Part shown: in pieces, positions 7,581 to 13,925 of the stretch
Position numbering within the stretch: position 1 is the stretch's first letter
Layout: the number at the start of each line of letters is the position of its first letter
NCBI GenBank assembly: GCA_002477275.1
Contig: DLOU01000037.1
Location: 1-21,319 of the forward strand
Origin: Caryophanales bacterium UBA7476
GTDB lineage: Bacteria; Bacillota_I; Bacilli_A; RF39; UBA660
Direction of reading: 5' to 3'
DNA: 21,319 nucleotides
Notes under the pieces: generated by a model
The model's database searches: none
What the model saw: only the letters and a program-made list of their open reading frames with translations
Told to the model about the DNA's origin: nothing
Made by a program: the position numbers and the translations under genes

Positions 7581-7609
7581 ATTATATGTTAAATAATGTA
7601 TAAAATCAA
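7581..7609 (-). promoter_or_regulatory. Promoter of the 254-residue protein gene
   Basis: -35 TTGATT (7604-7609), 17-base spacer, -10 TATAAT (7581-7586), placed immediately after the stop codon of the uridine phosphorylase gene. Confidence 0.8.
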
Positions 7610-8380
7610 CTAGATATTATTTTTTAAGATAAGATTGCGACAAGCCTCTATACATACTTTTATTTCTTTTTCAGTATCAAAATCACTAGAATTATCTAAA
7701 CCACGTTTTTCTCTTTCTTGATTCCATATAACAAGAAGAATTGCTCCCGCATGTAAATTTAATGTTTGACTAACAGTAAATAGTGAAGCTGTTTCCATTT
7801 CACTACAAAGGGTTCCAGCTTTTAACCATGCACTCCATTTATTTTCAAGTTCATATGAAACAGGCATCCTACTTGGCGAATGTTGACCATAAAAACTATC
7901 TTTACATTGAACAACTCCTAAATGATTTTTATAACCCAACTTATCTGAAGCTTCTTTCAAAGCAGTTAAGACAGTATAATCTGGAACAGCAGGAAATTCT
8001 ATTGGTAAATATTCTTTGCTTGTTCCTTCTTGTCTAATAGCACCAGTTGGAATAACAATATCACCAGCTTCTACATCAAGTCTCATTCCTCCACTTGTTC
8101 CAACACGTATTAAATATTCTATACCAATCATAGCAAGTTCTTCAACACAAATTGCTGTTGAAGGGCCTCCCATACCAGTAGAAATAACTAGAATTTTTTT
8201 TCCTTCCAAACTTCCTAAATACGAAGTATATTCACGATTTTGACCAATTTTTTTTGAATCATCCAAATACTTTGCAATCTCACTTACTCTACCAGGATCA
8301 CCAGGTAAAATAGCTATTTTAGCTCCTTCAATATCTGCTTCACTTAAATTTATATGATACTTTACTTCAACATCTTTCAT
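7610..8380 (-). CDS. udp: Uridine phosphorylase
   Basis: 256 residues of the nucleoside phosphorylase (NP-I) family. The enzyme splits uridine with phosphate into uracil and ribose-1-phosphate for pyrimidine salvage in the cytoplasm. Diagnostic stretches: ILPGDPGR (phosphate site), STGMGGPS, VGTSGGM, GDIVIPTGAIRQEGTS, FPAVPDY, VQCKDSFYGQHSP, SEMETASLF (ribose-binding Glu-Met-Glu) and LLVIWNQER. The RQEGTS, KDSFYGQH and WNQER motifs favour uridine phosphorylase over the purine enzyme DeoD. The ATG has an AGGAG site 7 bases upstream and a promoter close by. There is no salvage operon around it. I see no strong terminator between it and the next promoter. Confidence 0.9.
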   Translation of the reverse strand: MKDVEVKYHINLSEADIEGAKIAILPGDPGRVSEIAKYLDDSKKIGQNREYTSYLGSLEGKKILVISTGMGGPSTAICVEELAMIGIEYLIRVGTSGGMRLDVEAGDIVIPTGAIRQEGTSKEYLPIEFPAVPDYTVLTALKEASDKLGYKNHLGVVQCKDSFYGQHSPSRMPVSYELENKWSAWLKAGTLCSEMETASLFTVSQTLNLHAGAILLVIWNQEREKRGLDNSSDFDTEKEIKVCIEACRNLILKNNI

Positions 8381-8404
8381 AATTATTCTCCTATCTATAA
8401 CTTT

Positions 8405-8433
8405 ATAATAGAATATTATTTATACTTTTTCAA
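8405..8433 (-). promoter_or_regulatory. Promoter of udp
   Basis: -35 TTGAAA (8428-8433), 17-base spacer, -10 TATTAT (8405-8410), 25 bases before the udp ATG and directly beyond the murI terminator. Confidence 0.7.
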
Positions 8434-8456
8434 GAAAAAAACCACAATTGTGGTTT
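8434..8456 (-). terminator. Terminator of murI
   Basis: The palindrome AAACCACAATTGTGGTTT is followed on the minus strand by a run of Ts, 7 bases beyond the murI stop. Confidence 0.85.
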
Positions 8457-8462
8457 AATATT

Positions 8463-9188
8463 TTAATTATTTAATATTTCAAAAAATTTGTTTTCTTTAT
8501 TTTTATCAAAAGAAGAATCAAAGAACTCAATATCACCATTAGAATCATCTAACATATTATTCTTTTCTAAAAGTTCAAATACTCGCTTACTAACTCCACT
8601 ACTCCCATCAAAAAATTCTACTTTCCCAAGAACTTTTTCAATATTATTCTTTATTAAAGGATAATGTGTACAACCAAGCACTACACAATTTATATCATTA
8701 TATTTCCCTAATTTTTCTTTCAGATAAATATCAATTTCATTTTGTAAATCTTTTTCTATTAAATCTGCAAGACCACTACAAGAAAGAAGAATTGTATTTG
8801 AATTATTATACTTATCATATAATTTTTTAAATTTATCACTTTCAATTGTTCTTTTAGTAGCCATAACAAGGATTCTTTTATTATATGCAAAATCATGAGC
8901 TAATTTATACGCAGGTTCTATAGCAACAAACAATATATTAAATTTTTCTCGAAGATAATCAGATAATGTACTAGCAGTATTACACGCAATTACAATTATT
9001 TTACATCCTCTATTAATTAAATATGTAACTACATTTGAAACAATTATTTTTAATTCTTCTTCACTTTTATCACCATATGGAGAATTTTTAGAATCTGAAT
9101 AATACAAATATTCTTCATTAGGTAATAAATCAATTAATTTTTTTAATACAGTTACTCCACCTATTCCAGAATCAAATATACCTATCAT
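8463..9188 (-). CDS. murI: Glutamate racemase
   Basis: 241 residues, slightly short for the family. It converts L- to D-glutamate for peptidoglycan precursors by cofactor-free two-base catalysis. Motifs: FDSGIGG (5-11), SPYG (36-39), ACNTAS (68-73) with catalytic C69, and LGCTHYPL (171-178) with catalytic C173 and H175. The usual 'GDxxxxPYG' reads SDSKNSPYG, so a Gly is replaced by Ser. The start must be here because IGIFDSGIGG is the true N-terminus. However, no Shine-Dalgarno site precedes the ATG; only AATT separates it from the G after the T tract of the previous gene's terminator. No clear promoter is visible. It may use read-through transcripts or a nearly leaderless mRNA. Confidence 0.92.
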   Translation of the reverse strand: MIGIFDSGIGGVTVLKKLIDLLPNEEYLYYSDSKNSPYGDKSEEELKIIVSNVVTYLINRGCKIIVIACNTASTLSDYLREKFNILFVAIEPAYKLAHDFAYNKRILVMATKRTIESDKFKKLYDKYNNSNTILLSCSGLADLIEKDLQNEIDIYLKEKLGKYNDINCVVLGCTHYPLIKNNIEKVLGKVEFFDGSSGVSKRVFELLEKNNMLDDSNGDIEFFDSSFDKNKENKFFEILNN

Positions 9189-9194
9189 AATTAC

Positions 9195-9226
9195 AAAAAT
9201 AAAGTTAGAAAACTAACTTTATTTTT
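9195..9226 (-). terminator. Terminator between the 530-residue protein gene and murI
   Basis: A perfect 14-bp stem (AAAAATAAAGTTAG / CTAACTTTATTTTT) with a 4-base loop ends in Ts on the minus strand. The upstream gene's TAA lies in its 5' arm, and murI begins 6 bases after the T run. Confidence 0.85.
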
Positions 9227-10811
9227 TAAATCCTTTCATATCAGTAAAATCTATTTCATCCTCTTCTATATTGGATAACATGTCAACAAGTTGCATATCT
9301 CTATCAATTTCTGGGGTTGGTACAAACTGATTATTCTCTTTTGTTTCACCTTGTAATGCAAAATAATCATCAATAAGATTTCGCCAAAAATCTAAATCTT
9401 CTTGTTTAATTCTTATTACATTATCAGAAGATCTATGTTTAGAAGTTGTATTCTCGGTTTTTCTTTGAACTGGTTCTGGCTGAGCAGAAGTTTTTTGAAC
9501 TGGTTCTGGTTGAACCGGAGTGTTTTGAACTGGTTCTGGCTGAACCGGAGTGTTTTGAACTGATTCATTATTTGCATTAACATTATCAGTTGTATTTGTA
9601 TCTTCATTTAAATTTTCAGTAGTTTTTTCATCTGAATCTACATCATTAGAATTTTTTTGTGTTCCACTATTTTTCTTTAATTCTGCTTGTTTCATCTGCT
9701 CATTTATTACTAAAGTTTCAAATTTATTAATCAGATTTCTACCATTTTTATTAATCTTCCTTTTAAGATCAGCAATCTTTTTAGATAATGAATCAACATA
9801 TGTCATATATAAATCATTATAGTCAGTTGGATCAGGAAGCATACCCTTAACCGCAGGTGGTCCAAATAGTGCATTTAAGTCAATATCATTTAATTCTTTT
9901 TGAGCTTTACTCATATTTTCTTCAATGCTTGCAATAAAAAGATTAACTTTTTCTTCTTCTTTACCTAATTTTGATTCTTTCAAAAGCTCCTCATAAGGTT
10001 TAAAAATATCATCAACATTAATTTTATCTATCTTTTTTTTAATATTTTCAGTAGCTGAAACAAAACTATCTATACTAATATTACCAAGTAATGTATTATA
10101 AACATTATAATTATGATATAAAAATCCAGTTAAGCATGTCACAGAGTGTTCAAAATCAAGAGAACACTTTCTTGCAGTATCATTTCTCCAATTTCTATTT
10201 TTTCTTTTATTTAAGGCAGAATGTATAAATAATTTGATTCTATTTTTTTCAAATTCTCTACTAAACATTTCTTCATTCTCATTAGAAAAACTATTAAAAT
10301 TAAATGCAAATCCAAGTTTAAAAGAAGGTAATTCATCTTGAGAAATTTTGATATCACTCTTTGACAATGCTTCATCTACTTGTTTTTGAATTTGTTCGGC
10401 ATCTATTGTTTTAGATGGAAAAGGCATATCCCCATAAGTTTTCTCTAATTCTGCTATTTTTTCAAGAACTAAATACTTTGCATAATTGTAACGTGCAAGT
10501 TTAGTATGATCTCTAATTAATTGATTAACTTCATTTAAACTCTTAGAAATACTTGATTGAATTTTATCAATTTTTTTCTTTTCCTTATCCTTATCCTTAT
10601 TCTTATATAATTTATCTAGAGAATTTATAGAAGAGAAAAGTCTTTTATCCCTTCTAGCAGAGCTACTTACTGCTGCAGTAGCACCGTAAAACCAACCAGG
10701 ATTGTAACTTAACATTTCTCCAAATCCTCCACCCATTGGTGGCATTCCTCCAGGCATACCTCCCATTGGTAGTCCCATTGGTGGCATCCCGCCCATATTA
10801 TAATCAGCCAT
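9219..10811 (-). CDS. Uncharacterised 530-residue protein with low-complexity ends
   Basis: Not recognised. Residues 5-32 are a Met/Gly/Pro-rich segment of repeating GGMP/PMG units, followed by YNPGWFYGATAAVSSSARR and a Lys-rich coiled-coil-like region (~60-120). The middle (~120-380) is helical with charged heptad-like stretches and no catalytic motif I can name. Residues ~385-470 are a disordered Asn/Asp/Thr/Glu-rich segment containing three and a half tandem PEPVQNTPVQ-type decapeptides. The C-terminal ~60 residues form a conserved-looking acidic tail. There is no signal peptide, LPxTG or membrane helix, so an intracellular scaffold or structural role is possible but unproven. The ATG follows GGGAG by 9 bases. 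It lies 39 bases after the preceding unknown gene with no terminator between, so the two form an operon. Confidence 0.75.
   Translation of the reverse strand: MADYNMGGMPPMGLPMGGMPGGMPPMGGGFGEMLSYNPGWFYGATAAVSSSARRDKRLFSSINSLDKLYKNKDKDKEKKKIDKIQSSISKSLNEVNQLIRDHTKLARYNYAKYLVLEKIAELEKTYGDMPFPSKTIDAEQIQKQVDEALSKSDIKISQDELPSFKLGFAFNFNSFSNENEEMFSREFEKNRIKLFIHSALNKRKNRNWRNDTARKCSLDFEHSVTCLTGFLYHNYNVYNTLLGNISIDSFVSATENIKKKIDKINVDDIFKPYEELLKESKLGKEEEKVNLFIASIEENMSKAQKELNDIDLNALFGPPAVKGMLPDPTDYNDLYMTYVDSLSKKIADLKRKINKNGRNLINKFETLVINEQMKQAELKKNSGTQKNSNDVDSDEKTTENLNEDTNTTDNVNANNESVQNTPVQPEPVQNTPVQPEPVQKTSAQPEPVQRKTENTTSKHRSSDNVIRIKQEDLDFWRNLIDDYFALQGETKENNQFVPTPEIDRDMQLVDMLSNIEEDEIDFTDMKGFKK
9465..9566 (-). 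repeat. 30-bp in-frame tandem repeats
   Basis: Three full copies (9465-9494, 9495-9524, 9525-9554) and a partial fourth of a 30-base unit on the plus strand beginning TTGAACTGGTTCTGG. Each encodes a Pro/Glu/Val/Gln-rich decapeptide. The two right-hand full copies are nearly identical (one difference), and the leftmost is diverged. Such repeats change copy number easily without shifting the frame. Confidence 0.95.
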
Positions 10812-10850
10812 TTATACCATCTCCCTTTTCAACTTTATATTATCATACAT

Positions 10851-11600
10851 TTATACTTTTTTCAACATTTTAGCGTCAACTATAACACCTATTTTGTCTA
10901 GTAGAGGTTTAAATTCAGGTTGTCCATATATATTTGAATTACGTTCAGCAAAACTATACATATAATCATAATCAAGATCATCTAAATCAACATCAGATAA
11001 AGACCCAAGATAACTGAACTCTATCTTTTCTGATAATTTTTCAATTATTTTAGAAAAATCTTTTTCAGTAAGCTTTCTTTCTTTTTGATTAAGCCATATT
11101 TCTTCATTAACCGTTTTATTTCTAATTTCATTAAGATTATAATATAAACCTCTCAAACCAACTTTCTTATCAATTTTTGAATCATATGATAAATTATTAG
11201 GACGTTTATTAAAATAATTAGATAATTTTATTAAATTAGTTAAATCTATATATTTAAATTTAGTATTAAAAACACCAGAAATAACTCTAGCAATTTGAGA
11301 TGAATATTCCAAATCAATATCAATTACACCTAATCTAAAATTGTCCTCAGATAAAGAACTAGTATTCTTATCAATCATTAATTTTTTTTCTCTTAGAACT
11401 TTACATCTACCATTATTTATATCTTCTTGATAATGACCATAATCATGAACTTTTCTATCATAATAATTACATAATACATTATCAGATACTCTATATTTTA
11501 GTTTTTGTGAAAGGTAACTAATTAATTCCTCTAAATTATTTATTTCTACTTCATAGAAATGAGCATTATTACCATAAATAATGCCAAATACTTTTTTCAT
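10851..11600 (-). CDS. Uncharacterised 249-residue protein
   Basis: Not recognised. The ATG at 11600 (MKKVFGIIYG) is preferred. An AGGAGA site lies 12 bases upstream, rather distant. A GTG at 11621 would add seven residues but would place the AGGAG inside the gene. The N-terminal ~60 residues look like an alternating alpha/beta unit (MKKVFGIIYGNNAHFYEVEI). The rest is charged, with LGVIDIDLEYSSQIARVI at about 90 and an acidic DVDLDDLDYDYMY near 215. There are no membrane helices or signal peptide. A strong promoter precedes it, and the 530-residue protein follows 39 bases downstream with no terminator, so these two probably work together. Confidence 0.75.
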   Translation of the reverse strand: MKKVFGIIYGNNAHFYEVEINNLEELISYLSQKLKYRVSDNVLCNYYDRKVHDYGHYQEDINNGRCKVLREKKLMIDKNTSSLSEDNFRLGVIDIDLEYSSQIARVISGVFNTKFKYIDLTNLIKLSNYFNKRPNNLSYDSKIDKKVGLRGLYYNLNEIRNKTVNEEIWLNQKERKLTEKDFSKIIEKLSEKIEFSYLGSLSDVDLDDLDYDYMYSFAERNSNIYGQPEFKPLLDKIGVIVDAKMLKKV

Positions 11601-11640
11601 TGTTAAACAAATTCTCCTCACATTTCTCTTTTGTAAATTA

Positions 11641-11669
11641 ATTATAGATAAACAAAATGTTTTTGTAAA
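11641..11669 (-). promoter_or_regulatory. Promoter of the two-gene unknown operon
   Basis: -35 TTTACA (11664-11669), 17-base spacer, -10 TATAAT (11641-11646), 41 bases before the ATG at 11600. Confidence 0.8.
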
Positions 11670-11678
11670 GAACTAATT

Positions 11679-11717
11679 AAAAAAAAGAAAACACATATTA
11701 ATAATAATATATGTTTT
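11679..11717 (-). terminator. Terminator of the CmpB-like gene
   Basis: An 11-bp stem (AAAACATATAT / ATATGTGTTTT, one G-U) with an 8-base loop, then C and eight Ts on the minus strand, 6 bases after the stop. Confidence 0.85.
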
Positions 11718-11722
11718 AATAA

Positions 11723-12271
11723 CTATTTTAAGACACTAAATAAAATCATATCAATAATAAAAAGAAGTAATAATATTAAACAAATTGTATTTAATGATGA
11801 TTTACTATAATCTTTAACTATTTTTATTAAAAAAGGGATGATTTTATAAATTAGAAATAATCCTGCAAATGCAAAAAGCAAAACTGATCTTAAACAAATA
11901 TAACCCTGTATATTTCCAAAATTAAGTATTTCTTCACTATAATTCCAAAGTCTAATATCAAAAAATTTATGTAATACATATCCAGTAACATATTCTATAA
12001 AAGTTGTAACTATTAAACTAATTAGAAAAACAACTAAAGGATTTTTTTTAAACTTATAAGTAAATAATGTAATAAATAAGCCACCAAAAGCATATATAGG
12101 TATCCAAGGTCCAAAAGTTGAACCTCTCTTAACTAAATAGCCCAAATCAAAATAATAAAAAATTTCTTCATAAATAAAACCTATTATTCCACTTAAAACA
12201 AAGATTAAAATATAGACATTAAAAATATTTTTTTTATTTAATTCCTTCTCTTTAATAATAAAAATACCCAT
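11723..12271 (-). CDS. CmpB-like putative ABC transporter permease (multi-pass membrane protein)
   Basis: 182 residues from the ATG at 12271, which has a GGTG site 6 bases upstream. The frame stays open to 12439, but that part runs through a tRNA gene and its terminator and is rejected. Four or five hydrophobic helices are visible. The signature stretch YLVKRGSTFGPWIPIYAFGG, then IEYVTGYVLHKFFDIRLWNYSE and NIQGYICLRSVLLFAFAG, matches what I know as the 'putative ABC-transporter type IV' (CmpB, PF06541) family. The transport role of that family is itself weakly supported, and no ATPase partner is adjacent. It is a single-gene unit with its own promoter and terminator. Confidence 0.78.
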   Translation of the reverse strand: MGIFIIKEKELNKKNIFNVYILIFVLSGIIGFIYEEIFYYFDLGYLVKRGSTFGPWIPIYAFGGLFITLFTYKFKKNPLVVFLISLIVTTFIEYVTGYVLHKFFDIRLWNYSEEILNFGNIQGYICLRSVLLFAFAGLFLIYKIIPFLIKIVKDYSKSSLNTICLILLLLFIIDMILFSVLK

Positions 12272-12299
12272 ATAAAACACCAATACCTTTACTATAACA

Positions 12300-12329
12300 A
12301 TTATATCAGTAATATTATTTTTTTTTAAA
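12300..12329 (-). promoter_or_regulatory. Promoter of the CmpB-like gene (extended -10)
   Basis: -10 TATAAT (12300-12305) is preceded by TGA, an extended -10. A weak -35 TTTAAA (12324-12329) lies 18 bases upstream, directly after the tRNA terminator. Confidence 0.65.
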
Positions 12330-12330
12330 T

Positions 12331-12355
12331 AAAAAAAGCCAAGATATCTCAGCTT
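12331..12355 (-). terminator. Terminator of the tRNA-Glu gene
   Basis: A 20-base hairpin (AAGCTGAGA / TCTTGGCTT with two G-U pairs and a tight loop) followed by a run of Ts, 13 bases after the tRNA CCA end. Confidence 0.85.
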
Positions 12356-12368
12356 CTTAATAACAAAA

Positions 12369-12445
12369 TGGTAGTCTGTACGGGATTCGGACCCGTGAGT
12401 GTTGCCTTGAGAGGGCAATGTGTTAAACCACTTCACCAACAGACC
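12369..12445 (-). tRNA. tRNA-Glu (anticodon CTC)
   Basis: 77 bases including an encoded CCA. The acceptor stem GGTCTGT/ACAGACT starts with a G-U pair, discriminator A. The anticodon stem TTGCC/GGCAA encloses the loop CTCTCAA, giving anticodon CTC, which reads GAG. The T stem is ACGGG/CCCGT, and the D loop keeps GG. Overall it matches bacterial tRNA-Glu. Odd point: the T loop is TCCGAAT rather than TTCGAAT, so position 55, normally the near-universal pseudouridine, is C. A terminator follows on the minus strand. Upstream there is a hairpin and no clear promoter, so it may be co-transcribed with rbr. Confidence 0.93.
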
Positions 12446-12450
12446 ATAAA

Positions 12451-12479
12451 GATAATGCCTATAAATTTAAGACATTATC
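12451..12479 (-). terminator. Hairpin between rbr and tRNA-Glu, possible weak terminator
   Basis: A 10-bp stem (GATAATGTCT / AGGCATTATC, one G-U) with a 9-base loop is followed on the minus strand only by TTTAT, 5 bases before the tRNA. It may be a weak terminator of rbr or a processing structure ahead of the tRNA. Confidence 0.45.
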
Positions 12480-12515
12480 ATTCTAACATAATATTTTTTT
12501 TTGAGCAATAAAATC

Positions 12516-13055
12516 TTAATAATTTTCTGCTTTTACTTCGAAAAAGCTTTGTGGATGAGCACACACTGGACAAACTTTTGGAGCATTTTTTCCAACTACT
12601 ACATGTCCACAATTTCTACAAATCCAAATTCTATCTCCATCTTTAGAAAATACTACTTCATCTTCTATATTTTTTAGTAATTTTCTAAATCGTTCTTCAT
12701 GATGCTTTTCAATTGCACCAACCATTCTAAATTTATTAGCAATTGCCTTAAATCCCTCTTCTTCAGCCACTTTAGCAAATTTTTCATACATATCTGTCCA
12801 TTCATAATTTTCACCATCAGCAGCCTCATTTAAATTATCCACAGTAGAAGGAATTTCACCACCATGTAATTCTTTATACCACATTTTAGCATGTTCTTTC
12901 TCATTATTAGCTGTTTCTTCAAATATGGCAGCTATTTGTTCATAACCATCTTTCTTAGCTTTAGAAGCAAAATAAGTATATTTATTTCTAGCTTGACTTT
13001 CTCCAGCAAATGCTGCTAGTAAATTAGCTTCAGTTTTAGATCCTTTTAATTCCAT
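12516..13055 (-). CDS. rbr: Rubrerythrin
   Basis: 179 residues. A cytoplasmic non-haem iron peroxidase that reduces hydrogen peroxide in anaerobes and microaerophiles. The N-terminal four-helix ferritin-like domain carries the diiron ligands: E19 (AGESQARN), the ENEKEH-type motif around E52-H55, the Glu cluster AEEEGF (97-102) and E116xxH119 in IEKHHEERF. The C-terminal rubredoxin domain has two CxxC knuckles, C146/C149 (CRNCGH) and C162/C165 (CPVCAH), binding one iron. Length and order are those of classical rubrerythrin. The ATG has an AAGGAG site 9 bases upstream. A PerR-like site overlaps the promoter -10, and a 21-bp palindrome lies just upstream. Its presence suggests an organism exposed to oxygen stress without haem catalase, an inference. 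Confidence 0.97.
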   Translation of the reverse strand: MELKGSKTEANLLAAFAGESQARNKYTYFASKAKKDGYEQIAAIFEETANNEKEHAKMWYKELHGGEIPSTVDNLNEAADGENYEWTDMYEKFAKVAEEEGFKAIANKFRMVGAIEKHHEERFRKLLKNIEDEVVFSKDGDRIWICRNCGHVVVGKNAPKVCPVCAHPQSFFEVKAENY

Positions 13056-13080
13056 AATTAACTTCTCCTTTATAAAATAT

Positions 13081-13095
13081 TTAAATTTATTATAA
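13081..13095 (-). promoter_or_regulatory. Candidate PerR/Fur-family operator at the rbr promoter
   Basis: On the minus strand TTATAATAAATTTAA matches the PerR box TTATAATnATTATAA at 12 of the 14 defined positions and overlaps the -10 TATAAT. Rubrerythrin genes are classic PerR targets. The AT-rich background makes chance matches common. Confidence 0.45.
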
Positions 13096-13116
13096 CATCT
13101 GAAAAATTATTTTAAA
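13089..13116 (-). promoter_or_regulatory. Promoter of rbr
   Basis: -10 TATAAT (13089-13094) with a weak -35 TTTAAA (13111-13116) 16 bases upstream, about 33 bases before the rbr ATG. Confidence 0.6.
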
Positions 13117-13125
13117 AGAACAAAT

Positions 13126-13146
13126 TATGTAAATAATATTTACATA
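13126..13146. promoter_or_regulatory. Perfect 21-bp palindrome between divergent promoters
   Basis: TATGTAAATA, one central A, then TATTTACATA: 10-bp arms without a mismatch. Its core fits TGTnA-N7-TnACA, the GlnR/TnrA operator form. It lies 9 bases upstream of the rbr -35 and 4 bases upstream of the -35 of the plus-strand operon, so one bound dimer could affect both. There is no T run, so it is not a terminator. Confidence 0.6.
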
Positions 13147-13150
13147 GTTT

Positions 13151-13179
13151 TTGCAAAAATTAAGTGCATATTATAAAAT
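13151..13179 (+). promoter_or_regulatory. Promoter of the 13199-13925 operon
   Basis: -35 TTGCAA (13151-13156), 17-base spacer, -10 TAAAAT (13174-13179), 19 bases before the ATG. Confidence 0.65.
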
Positions 13180-13198
13180 TAAATAAAGGAGAATAATT

Positions 13199-13687
13199 AT
13201 GAAAGAAAATGAAAATACAAATATAATACACGTTACTGAAAAAAGAAACTTTGTTGATAAAGCAAAAAATAAAATGAACGATATTAGAGATACATATAAA
13301 GAAAAAATGATAGATACAGGACTATCACAAAAACTAGAAGAAGAAATTGATAAACATGCAAAAAGACAAAAAACTGCTATAAAAGTAGCTGGAACAGTTG
13401 CAACTATTGCATTAATATTTGTGCCAGCTGATGGACCATTTGGAGAACTTGCAACATTCTTTGCAACTCCAGCATTATGTGCATTAACAGACGTATGTGC
13501 AGATTTGAAGAAAAAAGCATTAATAACAGGTAAGAGAAGTTTTGAAAAATCAGTTTTAAAAATAGATGGTTCAAATGAAAATGTAACAGGTTTTGATTTA
13601 GATAATAAGGAAAGTTTTATAAAAAGTTTCGAAGATTTAAAAGATAATATTGATAACTTTTCAAGGAGTATGCAAAATGGAAAATAA
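13199..13687 (+). CDS. Uncharacterised 162-residue membrane-associated protein
   Basis: Not recognised. The ATG follows AAGGAG. Residues 1-60 are highly charged and helical (KAKNKMNDIRDTYKEKM...), coiled-coil-like. Residues 61-77 (IKVAGTVATIALIFVPA) and about 83-100 (ELATFFATPALCALTDV) are hydrophobic and could form a membrane hairpin separated by DGPFG. The C-terminal ~50 residues are again charged and helical. There is no signal peptide cleavage site. It overlaps the following DUF1292 gene by 11 bases, with the latter's ribosome binding site inside this gene's 3' end, so the two are translationally coupled. It diverges from rubrerythrin across a shared palindrome. A stress role is only a guess from position. 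Confidence 0.72.
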   Translation: MKENENTNIIHVTEKRNFVDKAKNKMNDIRDTYKEKMIDTGLSQKLEEEIDKHAKRQKTAIKVAGTVATIALIFVPADGPFGELATFFATPALCALTDVCADLKKKALITGKRSFEKSVLKIDGSNENVTGFDLDNKESFIKSFEDLKDNIDNFSRSMQNGK

Positions 13688-13925
13688 AATAACGTTTGAT
13701 AGAGAAGATGGAGAAACAATTACAGTTGATATAATTTTAGGATTTGAAATAGAAGAACTAAATAAAAAATATATAGCATATACAATAAATGATAACGGTG
13801 AAGATGAAGAAGTAGATGTTCTTATATCTGAAGTTGAAAACAATTCATTAAAAAATATACCAGATGAAGAAATAAATATCATTTTAGAATATTATAATGA
13901 AGCAAAAAAATTAGTAGAAAACTAA
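13677..13925 (+). CDS. DUF1292-family protein
   Basis: 82 residues from the ATG at 13677, which has AAGGAG 10 bases upstream. A longer reading from 13650 lacks a ribosome binding site. The pattern is that of DUF1292 (YrzB-like) proteins: an opening ITFDREDGETITVDIILGF strand pair, a middle 'Y(I/A)AYTINDNGEDEEVDVLISEVE' and an acidic helix at the end. These small acidic cytosolic proteins have no established function. In many Firmicutes the gene sits with yrrK and yrzL, but here it is paired with a membrane-associated unknown and overlaps it by 11 bases. A bidirectional terminator follows. Confidence 0.75.
   Translation: MENKITFDREDGETITVDIILGFEIEELNKKYIAYTINDNGEDEEVDVLISEVENNSLKNIPDEEINIILEYYNEAKKLVEN

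Noticed and set aside
8016..8243. Plus-strand reading frames inside udp
   Set aside because: Antisense shadows of a highly conserved gene, without start signals.
9465..9566. CRISPR-like array
   Set aside because: The repeats are directly adjacent without spacers, in frame inside a gene, and no cas gene is present.
9416..9607. Gln/Asn-rich 63-residue reading frame with repeats
   Set aside because: It is another frame of the 30-bp repeat region of the 530-residue gene.
7020..11270. Possible paralogy of the 254- and 249-residue unknown proteins (shared NTKFKY)
   Set aside because: Only six residues match within differently organised proteins. This is within chance for Lys/Asn/Tyr-rich sequences.
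12272..12439. Extension of the CmpB-like protein to 12439
   Set aside because: This frame runs through the tRNA-Glu gene, its terminator and the gene's own promoter.
13171..13719. 182-residue minus-strand reading frame
   Set aside because: It lies opposite the two plus-strand genes, has Ser/Phe-rich shadow composition and no ribosome binding site.
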